A DNA stretch of 64,000 nucleotides from Vigna angularis (taxonomy: Eukaryota > Streptophyta > Magnoliopsida > Fabales > Fabaceae): contig NC_068976.1 in NCBI RefSeq assembly GCF_016808095.1, positions 2,314,001-2,378,000 on the forward strand. The letters run 5' to 3'. The position numbers and the translations under genes are program-made. The notes under the pieces were generated by a model. The model was not told where the DNA came from. It ran no database searches and was given only the letters and a program-made list of their open reading frames with translations. Position 1 is the first letter of the stretch. Each line of letters begins with the position of its first letter. Of this stretch, positions 23,138-36,101 are shown one piece after another.

Positions 23138-23927
23138 GACAGTCATCACGGATAATGGCCGACAGTTCGTTGATAAGAAATTGGCCGAGTTTTATAAGGG
23201 TCTGGGGATTAAGCACGTCACCAGTTTGGTGGAACACCCTCAGACGAACGGTCAGGTAGAGGCCATGAACAAGACCATAGTGGCCGAGCTAAAGAAGCGG
23301 TTGGGTGAGAAGAAGGGAGCGTGGGTTGACGAGCACCCGGAAGTGTTATGAGCTTACCGGTGCACCCCCCACGGGACAACCGGCGAGACGCCTTTCAACT
23401 TGACATATGGCACTGACGCCATGTTACCGGTCGAGTTAGGAGAACCCTCTTTGCGGAGCCGGATAGAGGACCTTTAGTTGAACGATGAAGAGCTAAGGGT
23501 GGAACTTGACTCCTTGGAAGAATGAAGGGACCGGGTGGTGTTAAGAGCTGAAGTGTGTAAGCGAATGGTGGAAAGAAAGTACAACTCTAAAGTCCGACCT
23601 AGGAACTTCTAGGAGGGCGATCTAGTGTGGAGAAAGACTGGGGAAGCCCGACGGACGACCACTCACAGCAAACTTGCGGCCAAATGGGAGGGGCCTTTTT
23701 GAATATCAGAAGCCCTGTGAAACGGAGCCTACAGGCTAATACATCTAGACGGATGCCCAATCCCGAACACTTGGAATGCTACTCACCTAAAATTTTATTT
23801 CAGTTGATAGTCGTTTTTGATTGTACATTTTATTTTTTGATGATTAATACAATGACAGGGCGCCCCCCTCTTTTGGCAAAGATTTCTAAGATAAGGACAT
23901 AATCTTGTATAGCATTTAATAAAAAAG

Positions 23928-24235
23928 AAATCCAAGTTGATGAACGGGCAGTTCCAAACAGAACCGCTGTCAACTTGGTCGGGCGGTGCACAGAGAGTTC
24001 TTCCCGAAGAACCACTGCTGCCCGGATCCTACGAAAATCCAAGTTCATGAACGAGGAGTTGCAAACGGAACCCTTGTCAACTTGGTTGGGTGGTGAACGG
24101 AGAGTTCTTCCCGAAGAACCACTGCTGCCCGAATCCTGCGAAAATCCAAGTGGATGAACGAAATTTTCAAACGAAACTGCTGTTAACTTGGCCGGGCGGT
24201 GAACGGCGGGATCTTCCCAAAATCACGAGTTGACG
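23928..24235. repeat. 107-bp tandem repeat, about three copies, in gypsy 3' untranslated region
   Basis: Units start at 23928, 24035 and 24142 with aaatccaagtt, and contain aacttggtcgggcggtg and cttcccgaagaaccactgc. The period is 107 bases for the first two intervals. Such arrays between integrase and the 3' LTR are common in Tat/Ogre-type elements. Confidence 0.88.
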
Positions 24236-24421
24236 AATTCCTATCGATAAACATTATTGATAAAACTAGCGAGATAATAAAATCAAACGACCGGCATGAA
24301 AGTAATAATTAGCAAGCGAATTGAAGAAAGTAAATTGTATTAATGTGTAGGGGATATACAAAAAGTCGACCATGGGACGGTACGGCCAACACCTAAACAG
24401 GTCAAGATGTTGGCCGACCGG

Positions 24422-25645
24422 TGATAATGTTAATTCTTACCATTATCTAAGCATCATTTTAGTAGCAAAATCAACTCTTCTTTAGCTTATTACTTGCTTA
24501 AATCCTCTCTTTTATTTAGTTTTAGTATTTATCTATATTTTGAACTACATTACGTAAATAATACTCTAATCCCTTGTGTTTTTGATCTATTTCGATGTTA
24601 GGAAGATCCTCCATTACATTGAAGAGCCTCGGTGATCCAGGAAGTCATTGATTTAAAAGTCATTTTCGCTTAAGCGAGAATAATTTAGCTTAAGCGAGAA
24701 TGACTAACTTCTCCAAGAAGTTTATTCTCGCTTAAGAGAGAATAATTTAGCTTAAGCGAGAATTCGGGCAGTATATATACTCACGAGGTAGAAAGAAAAA
24801 GGGTATTTGGTTCTTTGGAGGCGCGATTTCACGTTTGAAGCTCATGGAGGGCGCGAGGAGCTTGTGGGAACATCTCCTCCTCTTCCTTTGGGTCTCCTTC
24901 TTCTTCCATCTTCCATGTTTGTAAGCTTTAGGGTTCTTCATGGAAATGAAGAACCAGATTCATCTTGTTAGGATTAGATGTAGCCTATGAACTCTTGTGT
25001 AATGAATGATTGTTTCGTATTTATAAATGCCTTTTCTATCTATTACTAGTATTCTTGTTTCCGATCTTAAAGCTTGCATGTAATGGGGACGTTCATGACT
25101 TGATTTTGGGGTTTCATTGAGCCAAGGATGAGATATGAAATCTTGAACTGAAACAAGATTCCTTGTGGGTCACTGAGCCAGGGATGGGATATGATTCACA
25201 TGTTGTCTTAGATCCTAGTTCTTAATGCGGGTTTGCTTGTTAGATTGTCCAAGGGATTGGAGTTTGATAAGGAAAACCTAGGCTCTTTCACCTAAGGGAT
25301 TAGGGCTAGAGTGTTTTAGTAGATTGACTTTAGTAAATTGATAAAGAGGAGATGAAATTGGTTGTACACAAGAGTGCATTGGTGAAAACTAACCTTAACA
25401 ATGTCATTTCATACCATTTCTAGTCTTTTCCATTTCCAAGTGCCTTCAATACCAAAGTTCAACCTTGTAATTACTTGTGAATTTATCTTTTTGCACATAT
25501 TCTTAAATGATGAGTTGTTCTTGAGTCTAGATGAGTTGTTAATCGCAGAATTTTCTAGTATTATGAGTCTCTTGGGAAAACGATACCTGGTCTTACCACG
25601 GTTTATTACTTGAACGATTTGGTGCACTTGCCAAAGAGATTAACA
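24422..25645 (+). repeat. 5' LTR, 1224 bp
   Basis: TGATAATG...GATTAACA. A palindrome cluster TTCTCGCTTAAGCGAGAA lies at 24661-24765. About 60 bases around 24475-24534 are absent from the other LTR. Confidence 0.92.
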
Positions 25646-26459
25646 AGTTTTTGGCGCCGTTGCCGGGGACTCGTATCAATACTAGACTTTTGTGAGGTTT
25701 CTAACTTATGTAGACTTGATTTTGTATATAGAACTAACTCTTTTGTTGTAAATAGATTTTCACTTTTATTTGGGCTAATTTGTGGCTTTAGCCTAGTTGT
25801 GTCTAAGTGTAATGTTCACATAAGGAGGACTGCAGCCTCCAAAGCATCATGTAGACCCTGAGGGTGAAGGAACTATAGGACATAAGGAGACAACTAGCTT
25901 GAGCATCACAAACTGCCCCAAATTCTCCCTTTCTTGTGTATGCTCCAAGTACTAAGTAAAAGTAGAAGAAGAAAGGGAGAAACAAAAGAGAAAGACTAGT
26001 CACCACCACTATTTGATGAGTATTTAAAGATTTTAAGGTAGTGGAAGGGCTACAATGAAGATTCTTGTGCTATGAGAGTTAATTTGGTGACTAGAAAGTG
26101 ATTTAAGAAGAGTTGGTGAAAGGAGCACACCAACAACAACATCTGCACTTCATTGGTTTCACTCGTCAAGCTAATGACGTTAAACAAGCGCTTTTGGGAG
26201 GCAACCCAATTTTCTTATCCTTTTTACTTGTGTTTGTGTTGTTTTAGTGTCATGTGCTTGTATGTCTTTCAATTTCAATTAATGACTTATGTTATGCATG
26301 TTTGTATTTTATTGCATGTTTGTGATTTTTGAGTTGTAATGTTGTTTTTGTGGTTTGTATAAGTATATTATGTTATTTGTAGCTTGGTTTGTGTGTAAGT
26401 GCATTGAATGAAGGTATGGAACTAAAAATCACAGATTGAATGGCCAATGTCGCAAGAAT

Positions 26460-26770
26460 CTGCATTATTTTCGCTTAGGCTAAACTTTCTCGCTTGGGTG
26501 AGATATGCAGAAAATTGAAAAAATAAGTTTTGCTGATATTTTAGCTTAGGCGAAACCTAACTCGCTTGGGCGAGAAGCGAATTTCAAATTCAAGCACTGT
26601 CTGCAATATTTTCGCTAAAGCTAAAACTAAGTCGCTTGGGCGAGATGTAGGCTGAAATTTGGGGTGCCACTGGAACATTTTCGCTTAAGCTAAAACTTTC
26701 TAGCCTGGGCGAAACATTCTTCTGTAAATTTAGCTTAAGCTAAAAATTTTTAGCTTAAGCGAAAAACTGA
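26460..26770. repeat. internal cluster of (t/c)CGCTTAAGC-type palindromes
   Basis: Alternating ttttcgctta(g/a)gctaaa, ctcgcttgggcgag and ttagcttaagctaaa half and full palindromes occur about every 30-50 bases. They resemble the LTR motif of the same element but are more diverged. Confidence 0.8.
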
Positions 26771-28500
26771 TATGACACCCAACACCTTAAAAACTGGTTC
26801 TGCACCTAATTTTTGTTGTTGATTCTGAACTTTCCTTTTCTTTGAGCTCTTTCACACATTCCTTTTGGTGTGCTTTTGGACCTTTCTATTCAGTTGTTGA
26901 CTATGGAATACTAATTTCACTTTGAGCTCACTTTGTGCAAGATAACATCTTTCTTAGAACTTTAAAGGTGTCAAAAGCACCAGTGGTCATCCTTTGAGGC
27001 ATGCATGAGTTGAGCAATGTATGGCTTGAAGATTTTGCTGCTCGTGTAGTATGGCCTGGGAGCCAGGCCCCTACTGATTGGGAAGGTGGAGCAATTGCGG
27101 AGTATAAGCTACTGGAGGAGGAAGATGTTACATATGAAAAGTGAAGCTAGTGTTCTACACTGTTGGAGCTGCAAAGAGTCCATTTTGATCGATTTTTCAA
27201 TTTTAATTTCCAGTTCTTATTTACTTTCAGTTTTTGTGTTTTTGATTTCTTTTTGACTTGCCTAGTGGATAGTTATTTTGCAATTGGTTTGGTGATTCGA
27301 GTGAATCATATGTTATGCTTGAATTGAATACAAATCTTTTGTGCTTGCTCTTTATCTATGAAAATTTCTTTGAAAATTTAATTGAGATTATGTGGTTAAG
27401 TTTGTTGAATAGAGGTTGTGGTTGCTTGTATATGTTTAGATGGATGCTTGGTTTTAATTGTGATCAATATTCTTGTCATGATGTTTATCAAACTTTGGAA
27501 CCCTGAGTAAACCTGTGAGATGTTGTGCCCAGAGTTTATTGTTGAGTGCTATCACTTTGAAATCACAATTGATTTTGCCTGAGTTTCTCTATTTGAACTA
27601 CTTGCTTGCTTGTTACAAATGATCAAGGCCATCTTGTTCTTCAACCTCTTCTACATTTTTGAGCCTAAAAGCCAATGCAAAACACTTGAACCTTGAAGAA
27701 AAACTTTCTCACCCCTAGAACCTTAAGCTTATTGAAAAATCCTTAACCTCCTTACCTTGAGTTGAGATGAACATATATGTTAGGATGAGGAGAATGGTTT
27801 AAGTTTGGGGGAGTTTTTGAAATAAAGGAAGCATTGAGAAAATAGAAAATGAGTCAAAAAGAAAGAAAAAGAAGAAAGAAGAAGAAGAGAGAGAAAAATG
27901 AATTCATTGAAAAAGAATTGGGAAATAAGTTGAGAAGTGGTTTATCCAATTGTGAAGCAAAGAGAGAGACTAATGTTATATCATGAAGTAAATTGTTTTA
28001 TCTCTTAGCTCAAGGTGCTTTGTTGTCCAGAAAAACTAATTTTTCTTCTTAGCCCAGCCACATTACAAGCCTTAAAAAGTCCTTATGATGCTAACTTGCT
28101 TGTGAATGTGTTTGATATTGTGGAACGAACGAAAAATTTAATTTGTATAACACTGTGATAGTTGAGAGTTAGACACACATCCTTATACACCATTGTGCTT
28201 GAGTGAAACACTTTCCTTGGTAAAGGATGGTTCCATGCATTCAATGAAAACATCTTGCCATGTTTGTTGATCTATAAATTACATCTATCTTGTGATTTTA
28301 AATTGTGAGCACCATGATTGAAGTTTAGCTTGCTAAGGCCATTTTATCTCTTAAATGTAATTTCTGAGTTGAGCAAGCATGATTGATTTTGTTTATTTGA
28401 TTGAAATTGTGCTTGAGTTGCTAGATTGTCGTGATTGAATCGTTTACTACGTGAAGTACTTTTGCTTGGGAACAAGCAAAGTTGTAAGTTTGGGGGAGTT

Positions 28501-29665
28501 TGATAATGCTAATTCTTACCATTATCTAAGCATCATTTTAGTAGCAAAATCAACTATATTTTGAGCTACATTACGTAAATAATACTCTAATCCCTTATTT
28601 TTTTGATCTATTTCGATGTTAGGAAGATCCTCCATTACATTGAAGAGCCTCGGTGATCCAGGAAGTCATTGATTTAAAAGTCATTTTCGCTTAAGCGAGA
28701 ATAATTTAGCTTAAGCGAGAATGACTATCTTCTCCAAGAAGTTTATTCTCGCTTAAGCGAGAATAATTTAGCTTAAGCGAGAATTCGGGCAGTATATATA
28801 CTCACGAGGCAGAAAGAAAAAGGGTCTTTGGTTCTTTGGAAGCGCGATTTCACGTCTGAAGCTCATGGAGGGCGCGAGGAGCTTGTGGGAACATCTCCTC
28901 CTCTTCCTTTGGGTCTCCTTCTTCTTCCATCTTCCATGTTTGTAAGCTTTAGGGTTCTCCATGGAAATGGAGAACCAGATTCATCTTGTTAGGGTTAGAT
29001 GTAGCCTATGAACTCTTGTGTAATGAATGATTGTTTCGTATTTATAAATGCCTTTTCTATCTATTACTAGTATTCTTGTTTCCAATCTTAAAGCTTGCAT
29101 GTATGGGGACGTTCATGACTTGATTTTGGGGTTTCATTGAGCCAGGGATGGGATATGAAATCTTGAACTGAAACAAGAGTCCTTGTAGGTCATTGAGCCA
29201 GGGATGGGATATGATTCACATGTTGTCTTAGATCCTAGTTCTTAATGCGGGTTTGCTTGTTAGATTGTCCAAGGGATTGGAGTTTGATAAAGAAAACTTA
29301 GGTTCTTTCACCTAAGGGATTAGGGCTTGAGTGTTTTAGTGGATTGACTTTAGTAAATTGATAGAGAGAAGATAAAATTGGTTATACACAAGAGTGCATT
29401 GGTGAAAACTAACCTTAACAATGTCATTTCATACCATCTCTAGTCTTTTCCATTTCCAAGTGCCTTCAATACCAAAGTCCAACCTTGTAATTACTTGTGA
29501 ATTTATCTTTTTGCACATATTCTTAAATGATGAGTTGTTCTTGAGTCTAGATGAGTTGTTAATCGCACAATTTTCTAGTATTACGAGTCTCTTGGGAAAA
29601 CGATACCTAGTCTTACCACAGTTTATTACTTGAACGATTTGGTGCACTTGCCAAAGAGATTAACA
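28501..29665 (+). repeat. 3' LTR, 1165 bp
   Basis: Copy of 24422-25645 with a ~60-base deletion. The palindrome cluster is at 28681-28785. Ends GATTAACA before the accgg duplication. Confidence 0.92.
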
Positions 29666-29670
29666 ACCGG

Positions 29671-32600
29671 CCACATGAACTTAGTCTTCTACAATGTCTG
29701 TTTGAATTCAAAACCTTTAATCAAATGTGCAAAACAAATATGGATTTTTGAAATATTTAATTTTCTCTAAAATAAGAAAACACTGCACAAAAAGAAACAA
29801 AATTATAATTTTTTTTTATCTGATAAAGATAAACCTTGTGATGAGTGCATATTTATGTTCACATTTATGGTTTATTTTTAAATTTTTAGTGGAATAATTA
29901 TGTTTAAATGGTTGATTTGAATAAGATTTGTGATGCTTGGATTTATCGGGTTTAAGAATTAAAGAGGCTTAAAATGTTAATTTTAGTTGTATGAATTATT
30001 TTGGATAGTTTAATGTTTGTGATGCAGTGAAATTAATGTTTGATTGATTCAAAACATGAAAATAAATGGTCCAAGTTAGCTTGACACAAAGCAACCTAAC
30101 CTGACGAAACTAACCTAGCCTGGCCAAACTAACCTAGAACCACAACATACCAAAAGTAGCATGTCAACATACCAAAACACAGCATGGCAACATACAAAAA
30201 AACATGATACACACTTATAACATCACTATTTCAACTTAGCAGAAGTAATTCAGAATAAACTCAAACAACACGACTGACTTCCATTTCTCATTAATCAACA
30301 CTTATGCACTACTTCCTTATGAAAATTCACCACATTTTAAACCTTATAGAACATCTAACAAAAATATTGCTAACGTCATTCTGCATAAGTATATCGAAAA
30401 TACCTACAACAATCATACATCATGCAATATACCATATTCCTATATCATCTTGAATCTTAAGAACAAATTATCAAGACCTAAGAATTAATTGGTTTAATTT
30501 CAAAAACATAAAAGGACCCTGCATACACTCATTCATAGACCACAATGCATCACAAAACCAAATCACAACCGTTAAAAAGCCATAGTACAACACGGTGTTT
30601 GATAGCACACATATTAGCATAAATTAATCAACATGAAAACAAGATCATTCACTACGAAAATTGCTTGACAACACGATATTTGCAAAATTGATCAACATGA
30701 AACAAAACCATAATCCACAAAAATTTCATGACAAGACCATAATATCATCACCAACAAAAGAATGTGCCAACATCATATAAATTAAAAGAAAGGACAACTC
30801 GAATTTGAAATAAAACAAGATAGACTTGAAGCCAACAACATAATTAACGTAATCAACATCATATAGAAATAGAAGGATAAATCCCCTTAGGTTTCCACTA
30901 CTTTATATCCTTGATCAGAAAACACCATTCTATCACATTTTCTAGCTCTCATGGGTTAATTGCATGCTAATTCCCCTTTCTAAGTTACCTTAATTAGCAT
31001 AATATAAATAAATACAAGAAAAAGACATATCTTATGTACACTCCAAAAATTATACCCATGACCTCCAACCCTTAAAAAAAACTCTAAGCAATTGTATTAT
31101 ATTTCAATTTTTATAACTTATCTTTTTTTTTATTTTAATTAATAACATTCCCTTCGACCACCTTTCTAAATATTTTTTGTTTCGGATGACATAAACTAGA
31201 AATAGTCATTTTCTTACAAAAGTCACTTTTGATTATAGTTTCAAATTATGAAAAGAATATAACTAATTTCTTGCTTTAAGTCTCAGATCCTATAAGTCAT
31301 GTCACGATCATTTTAAGAATATATGTATATTATGAAGATAAAGACAGCATTTCCTTCTCTACGTAACTTTGTTTCTCTTTTACCTTTTTACCTATTTTTA
31401 TTTGTTTCAATTCTAATTTAGTTCTACTTATTGTTTTACCAATAGTCTTGTTCTATTCAGTTTAATTATTTGTAATAATATATTAATCTATTTTATGTAC
31501 TCTTATATTGTCTTAAATTTTTTATTAAAATATTTAATTCAAACGTAAGTTTCATCAATTCCAAAATAACGAGATTCACATGTGTAGCTGACTTTAATTG
31601 ATTCCATTTATTATAAACTTGTAAATACAATTATATCATTATCATGTGTATCCTAAGTTCTTGTTCTGATTTGTCAAAAATTACTCATTGAGAAGAATAA
31701 TTCCTGTTCTTTGCATCGTGAATGCATGACTTCTTCAAGAATCAACATTAATTTTATCTAAATATTATAATCTTAGTGTCAATTTTACATCCTAACACAG
31801 ATTTTATAATCGGACTGCGAAGCCGACAGCTATTAAAAATATAGAAGACGCACGTTCGCATTTAGTTAGGAAAAAATTGAGAGTAAAACAAGAAATTTTG
31901 AAAAAGTGTTATTCTTTAAGAGAGATCATAACCATCGATATCTGTTATCATTAGCGACAGAAAAAAACTTATTAAATGACCGAAAAGGTTCCAGTATTAA
32001 TTCATGCACCAGCCTTCAATTAAGTAGTAAAATTATACAAAATCTAGATTTTAATTAAATAAACAAAACTCGGAAAAGTAAAATTATTTACGCTATGAAT
32101 TTGTCAAATTTCTAAATGGTCAAATTAATTCGATAATATGCTATTCGTATAAATAATAATAATTTCCTTCTATTTCAAACAATACCTAACTGTCCTTCCC
32201 CTGTTGTAATATAGTACTATACAATATCATACATTTAGGTATCTCCTTATATCGCCTTTCATCTTTTTAAATATTTTTTCTTCCTAAAAGTTTAATCTAT
32301 GTAATTTTCAAAAACTTATTTTATATTTGGTGTAACTAGTTTAATTTGTATGTTTTTCATTTGCTATCGTTTTATATTTATTATTATTATTATTTAATCA
32401 CCTTAGTTAAGTTATATAAAAGAAGGTGAGATAAAAGTCAAAAACGACGACAGAGTTTGTGAAAGAAATATAAAAAATAAAGATGAAAAATAGAAATGAA
32501 GAAAGATGGTCATATCTTTTCTAATAATTTATATACACTGTAGAACCTCAATTGAAAATTAAAAATACTTTAAGAAACAAAATAATAATAAATAAATATA

Positions 32601-34012
32601 TTTAATGGCAAAATTGAAATAAGGTTATAACATGAGTCTTATAAAAGTAAAAGAAAAAAAAAACTTTTACTTTGGTATAATTTATTAAATCATCACTTGT
32701 TATTTACTTAAAATGAGACATTTTTTCACTTTCAAGCACGACTTCACGGTTTTTTAGATTAAATAATGCTGTTTCATATATTTATTTCTCCTTTTATGTT
32801 TCAAATAAAATTGGTCACCTTTAGATTTATAAAAAAACTTCTAGTGTTGTGCTTAACTTTATTATTAAATATAGCTAGTCTAACACAAAATATGAAAGTA
32901 TTAATTAAAATATTTAAAATAACAGGAACTTATTTTAAATTTAAATATTTAAACTACATTTAAGTAATTCAATTTAGCAATGTATGTATTATCCAACTAT
33001 ATATGTTATTATATTTGAAAATTAAAAATCATATATAATAAAAGATCATTAAACGTAATGAATATTAAACATAAAAATAACTCGTAGCTTACATTAACAT
33101 AATTGATTACAAAATAAATACAAGAGAGCTCATGAATAATAGACAAATAAATGAATATGATTTTACTCCAACCATAGTTTTATTTTCTTTCTACTAATTT
33201 TCCAATTACATCTTTATTTGTTCAAAAATTTAAATACATTAATTTAAATATTTTTTCTTAAATAAAGAACATAAAAGGAAACTTATTAATAAGTTTGTAA
33301 TTATTTTAATATAAATAAAAATATGAATTTTATTTTTGATTTACATAACATTTAACATACACTATGTTATTTTGAAAAATATAATGAATTAATTAAATAA
33401 TGAGATAGATAAAAAATGAGATGGAAAAGAAATTAATTAATATTTCTTCACCCTAATTTTAAGATATTGTTTAAAAGACTTCTTATTATTTTTATAATAT
33501 ACTGTGTAGTTGTTCATTGCAATAATTATTTTTCATTAGAATAGCTTAATGATTTTAGTTTATGAGCCGTAAATGTAATAAATTGTATTTTTTTCGGGAA
33601 GATCAGAGAACACAAGTGTTTAATTAAAACAACTTCATAATTATTTTCCTTTACTTTATTAAATATATAAAAGTAAATTTAGAAAAATATTATTACTACT
33701 TTAATTTAATGATTTCTAGTATACATGTATTATGTATGTATTTAATTGTAAACATTTTCCTGAATTCTTTGGAACCTTAAATTATACTTAGAATGAAATT
33801 TTAAAATGAATGAATTATCGTTAATACTTTGATGGCATTGTATTGTACCTTTTGGCTTTCTTCCTGAGTCAAATTAATTTTTATATAGTTTTAATTCTCA
33901 TAAATAAACCAAGAGAAATATGCAACTCCGTGAAAAACCAGAAAATTGAGCCATGCATATTTGTGGCAGAAAAAACAACCAAAAGCAGAGCATTTGAACA
34001 CTCTCCAAAGCT
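29671..34012. other. AT-rich intergenic DNA, no gene recognised
   Basis: The first bases should be the continuation of the gypsy 3' region, but the border with host DNA cannot be fixed. The rest has only short chance open frames, with no transposon termini or RNA gene that I can support. The last few hundred bases must hold the ANTH gene promoter. Confidence 0.5.
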
Positions 34013-35056
34013 ATGTCCCTCCGCAAGACACTCACAAATCTCCTACACACTTTCAACGACAAAACCGCAGTGATCGCAGCATCACTTTCACTCAAACGCC
34101 GCGTGTCCTCCGTTCGCGTCCATGTCCTTCGCGCCACCACTCATCGCCTTGCCACTTCTCCGTCCGAGTCCCAAATCGCTGCCGTTCTCTCCGCCGGCCG
34201 CAGCTCATATCTCCTGCCACGCACCTGCATAGAGGCAATCATGGACCGCCTTCACAGAACCCAAAGCGCCACAGTGGCACTGAAATGCCTCTTCACTCTC
34301 CACAACATCGTATCCGAGGGACCCTTAACGCTAAAGGACAATCTCTCGCACTACCCTTCCCGCGGAGGACACAACGCCCTTAACCTCGCTACCTTCCGCG
34401 ACGACACGGACGTGCAATCTCTGGAGCTCAGCTCGTGGGTTCGATGGTACGCGAATGTTCTAGAAAATGTCTTGACGGTTTCGCGCGTTTTGGGTTATTA
34501 TCTGATAAACAAGGGCGTTGAAAGAGAGTTTTCGGGGGTGTCTAGTGTTGAGTTGCTGTGTGAAATACGAGGTTTAGTCGAATTCGTGGAGCAGGTGAGT
34601 CACGCGCCCGAGTCGCTGCACCTGCAGAGGATCGACTTGGTGTATGGCGTTGTGAGATTGGTGTGCGATGATTACGGGCGCGTGCAGCGCGAGATTTCAC
34701 AGCGCGTGGAGGAGAGTGTGAGGAGGGTGGGGGATTTGGGTGTGGACGAGTTGAGAGAGTTGGTGCGGTGTTTGAAGAGGTTGGAAGAGTGTAAGGAAAG
34801 GTTGGTGGTTTTGTTTGTGAATAGAAAGAAAAACGATTCGTTTTGGGATTTGATTGGAAGAGTTAAGAATAAGGGGGTGGCGGTTATGGAGGATACGGAG
34901 GGGAAGTGGTTGACGGTGGTGGTGAAAGGTAGGAACGATTTGACTGACTCGACTCGGTTCACCAACCCGTTTCTAGAGCCCGGCGAAATTCTATATTCCG
35001 GTCCCACCGGGTGGCGCGTTGCCACATGTCAGCTAACTGTTCCCGCGTTGGGATGA
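34013..35056 (+). CDS. putative clathrin assembly protein (ANTH domain), intronless
   Basis: 347 aa. The ANTH domain occupies about residues 5-140: an N-terminal lysine-rich helix (SLRKTLTNLLHTFNDKTAV) and a VHVLRATTHRLATSPSE segment equivalent to the (K/R)AT-x-H phosphoinositide-binding motif. The FTLHNIVSEG and SSWVRWYANVLE helices of plant AP180/CALM adaptors follow. The C-terminal part is a short helical region and, unlike long AP180s, lacks DPF-rich tails. One NPF tripeptide (318-320) could bind EH-domain proteins. Adaptors of this type link PtdIns(4,5)P2 membranes to clathrin and cargo SNAREs during endocytosis. It resembles Arabidopsis At4g40080 (from memory). The coding region is GC-rich against AT-rich flanks, with no disruptions; likely functional. 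Confidence 0.92.
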   Translation: MSLRKTLTNLLHTFNDKTAVIAASLSLKRRVSSVRVHVLRATTHRLATSPSESQIAAVLSAGRSSYLLPRTCIEAIMDRLHRTQSATVALKCLFTLHNIVSEGPLTLKDNLSHYPSRGGHNALNLATFRDDTDVQSLELSSWVRWYANVLENVLTVSRVLGYYLINKGVEREFSGVSSVELLCEIRGLVEFVEQVSHAPESLHLQRIDLVYGVVRLVCDDYGRVQREISQRVEESVRRVGDLGVDELRELVRCLKRLEECKERLVVLFVNRKKNDSFWDLIGRVKNKGVAVMEDTEGKWLTVVVKGRNDLTDSTRFTNPFLEPGEILYSGPTGWRVATCQLTVPALG

Positions 35057-35968
35057 CAAGTTCCAACGGTCTTATTGTCAATAAGTTGTGTCATTTGTCG
35101 TTTGTTTGTTTTCCCTTTTTCTTGGCTCTTTGTTCATCTTTTTACTTTTTTTCTTTTTCTTTTTCTAAAGGGATTTTTATTTTTATTTTTACAATGTATA
35201 GTTTTCTACCTATCACAGATATTTGTAGCTAGAAAAGAGATTTTGTATAATTTTGACTTTAAGCCTTCTCTGTTGGATGGAGTTAGTCTAAACGTGTAAT
35301 CCGTTGGGATGTCATATCTGGAAGCTTTATCGGCGGGTCCAATGCAAGGAAAAGAGAAAGAAATTTCGTTACAATTTCTTCTTTTGTAAAGAATATTTTT
35401 CATGATTAAACTTGATTGAACAATTGAGGATGAATTTTTGGTCCATTGCTTAATGGTGTCACATGTGTTGCAATGATTAACAGTTTGAATTTACCTAATT
35501 AGTTTGTTAGATATTATTGGCTCTGCACAGAAGGGAAAACAATTGTTTAGTTCCGAGAAATTAGCTAGATTCTTTTGTTGGGTGTATTTAGTTATAAGAT
35601 GCTACCTTGTGTTGTGTTCTTTTGTTTGCCTTTTATTAAGATTTGCCTCTTGCTATGTGAGTGCGTTTATATACGTGCATGGATAATACTTTTACATCTA
35701 TCTTTTTGTCTGAGTTTTTGGGTGCTCTTATTCGTCAATAGTCCATCTTAACACGATTTTAGATAGAACAGAAGAAAATTTCCAAACTAAAAGTGTTTTT
35801 ATATACGAAGTTTTCATTTTTAAGTTGTGTTACATAATATAACTTGTTTATAGTCGTATTTCTTTTTTAAAATTCACCCATTTCCATCAAATCCAATAGA
35901 ATTTGTACTAGTTTAATAAATAAACCATTTGACACCTGGGATGAAAGTAAAAAAAAATATAAGTCTTT
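35057..35968. other. no gene; 3' flank of ANTH gene
   Basis: T-rich downstream region, probably including the 3' UTR. No open frame of note and no transposon signature was seen before the CACTA left end at 35972. Confidence 0.5.
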
Positions 35969-36101
35969 ATTCACTACAAAAATAATACATTTTAGGAGAA
36001 GTTATTTTTCGACGATTTTTGAAATTCCGAAAATTTTTCAACGATTTAAAATCGAAATTGCCCCAAACATTTAAATTTTTTATTTTTAAAATAATTTTTC
36101 C

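Larger units (their letters stand above)
21648..23780 (+). pseudogene. gypsy integrase core, split by a 1.3-kb insertion
   Basis: The core begins QWGMDIVVPF... and LVAIDYLTKWVEAEPL (21660-21770). It is cut at 21837 and resumes at 23138 with an undisturbed ITDNGRQF segment and EHPQTNGQVEAMN. Removing the insertion and one copy of gacag restores a continuous frame across the junction. Further stops lie at 21780, 23349, 23475, 23523 and 23610. Confidence 0.88.
17207..24421 (+). mobile_element. Ty3/gypsy (Tat-type) retrotransposon, degenerate, interrupted twice
   Basis: After the primer site come gag, protease, reverse transcriptase, RNase H and integrase in gypsy order, all on the plus strand, with clearly different base composition (about 50% GC) from the surroundings. 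At least a dozen in-frame stops and several frameshifts make it inactive. Integrase is split at 21838-23137 by another element. The 3' untranslated part is split at 24421 by a 5.2-kb element and resumes at 29666 for an unknown distance. No 3' LTR is recognisable, so the element is truncated. Confidence 0.88.
24422..29665 (+). mobile_element. large non-autonomous (LARD-type) LTR retrotransposon
   Basis: LTRs at 24422-25645 and 28501-29665 flank a 2.86-kb interior without any recognisable gene. The target duplication accgg (24417-24421, 29666-29670) is perfect. The interior opens with TTTTTGGCGCCGTTGCCGGGGAC (25647-25669), matching the 3' end of tRNA-Asp as used by Athila/Tat gypsy elements. 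It closes with the polypurine tract tttgggggag at 28489-28498. The LTRs differ by a ~60-base deletion in the right copy plus scattered changes. It must rely on a gypsy partner for proteins. Confidence 0.92.

Noticed and set aside
24747..24941. Minus-strand frame repeated at 28768-28962
   Set aside because: Duplicated because it lies in the two LTRs; no resemblance to a protein family.
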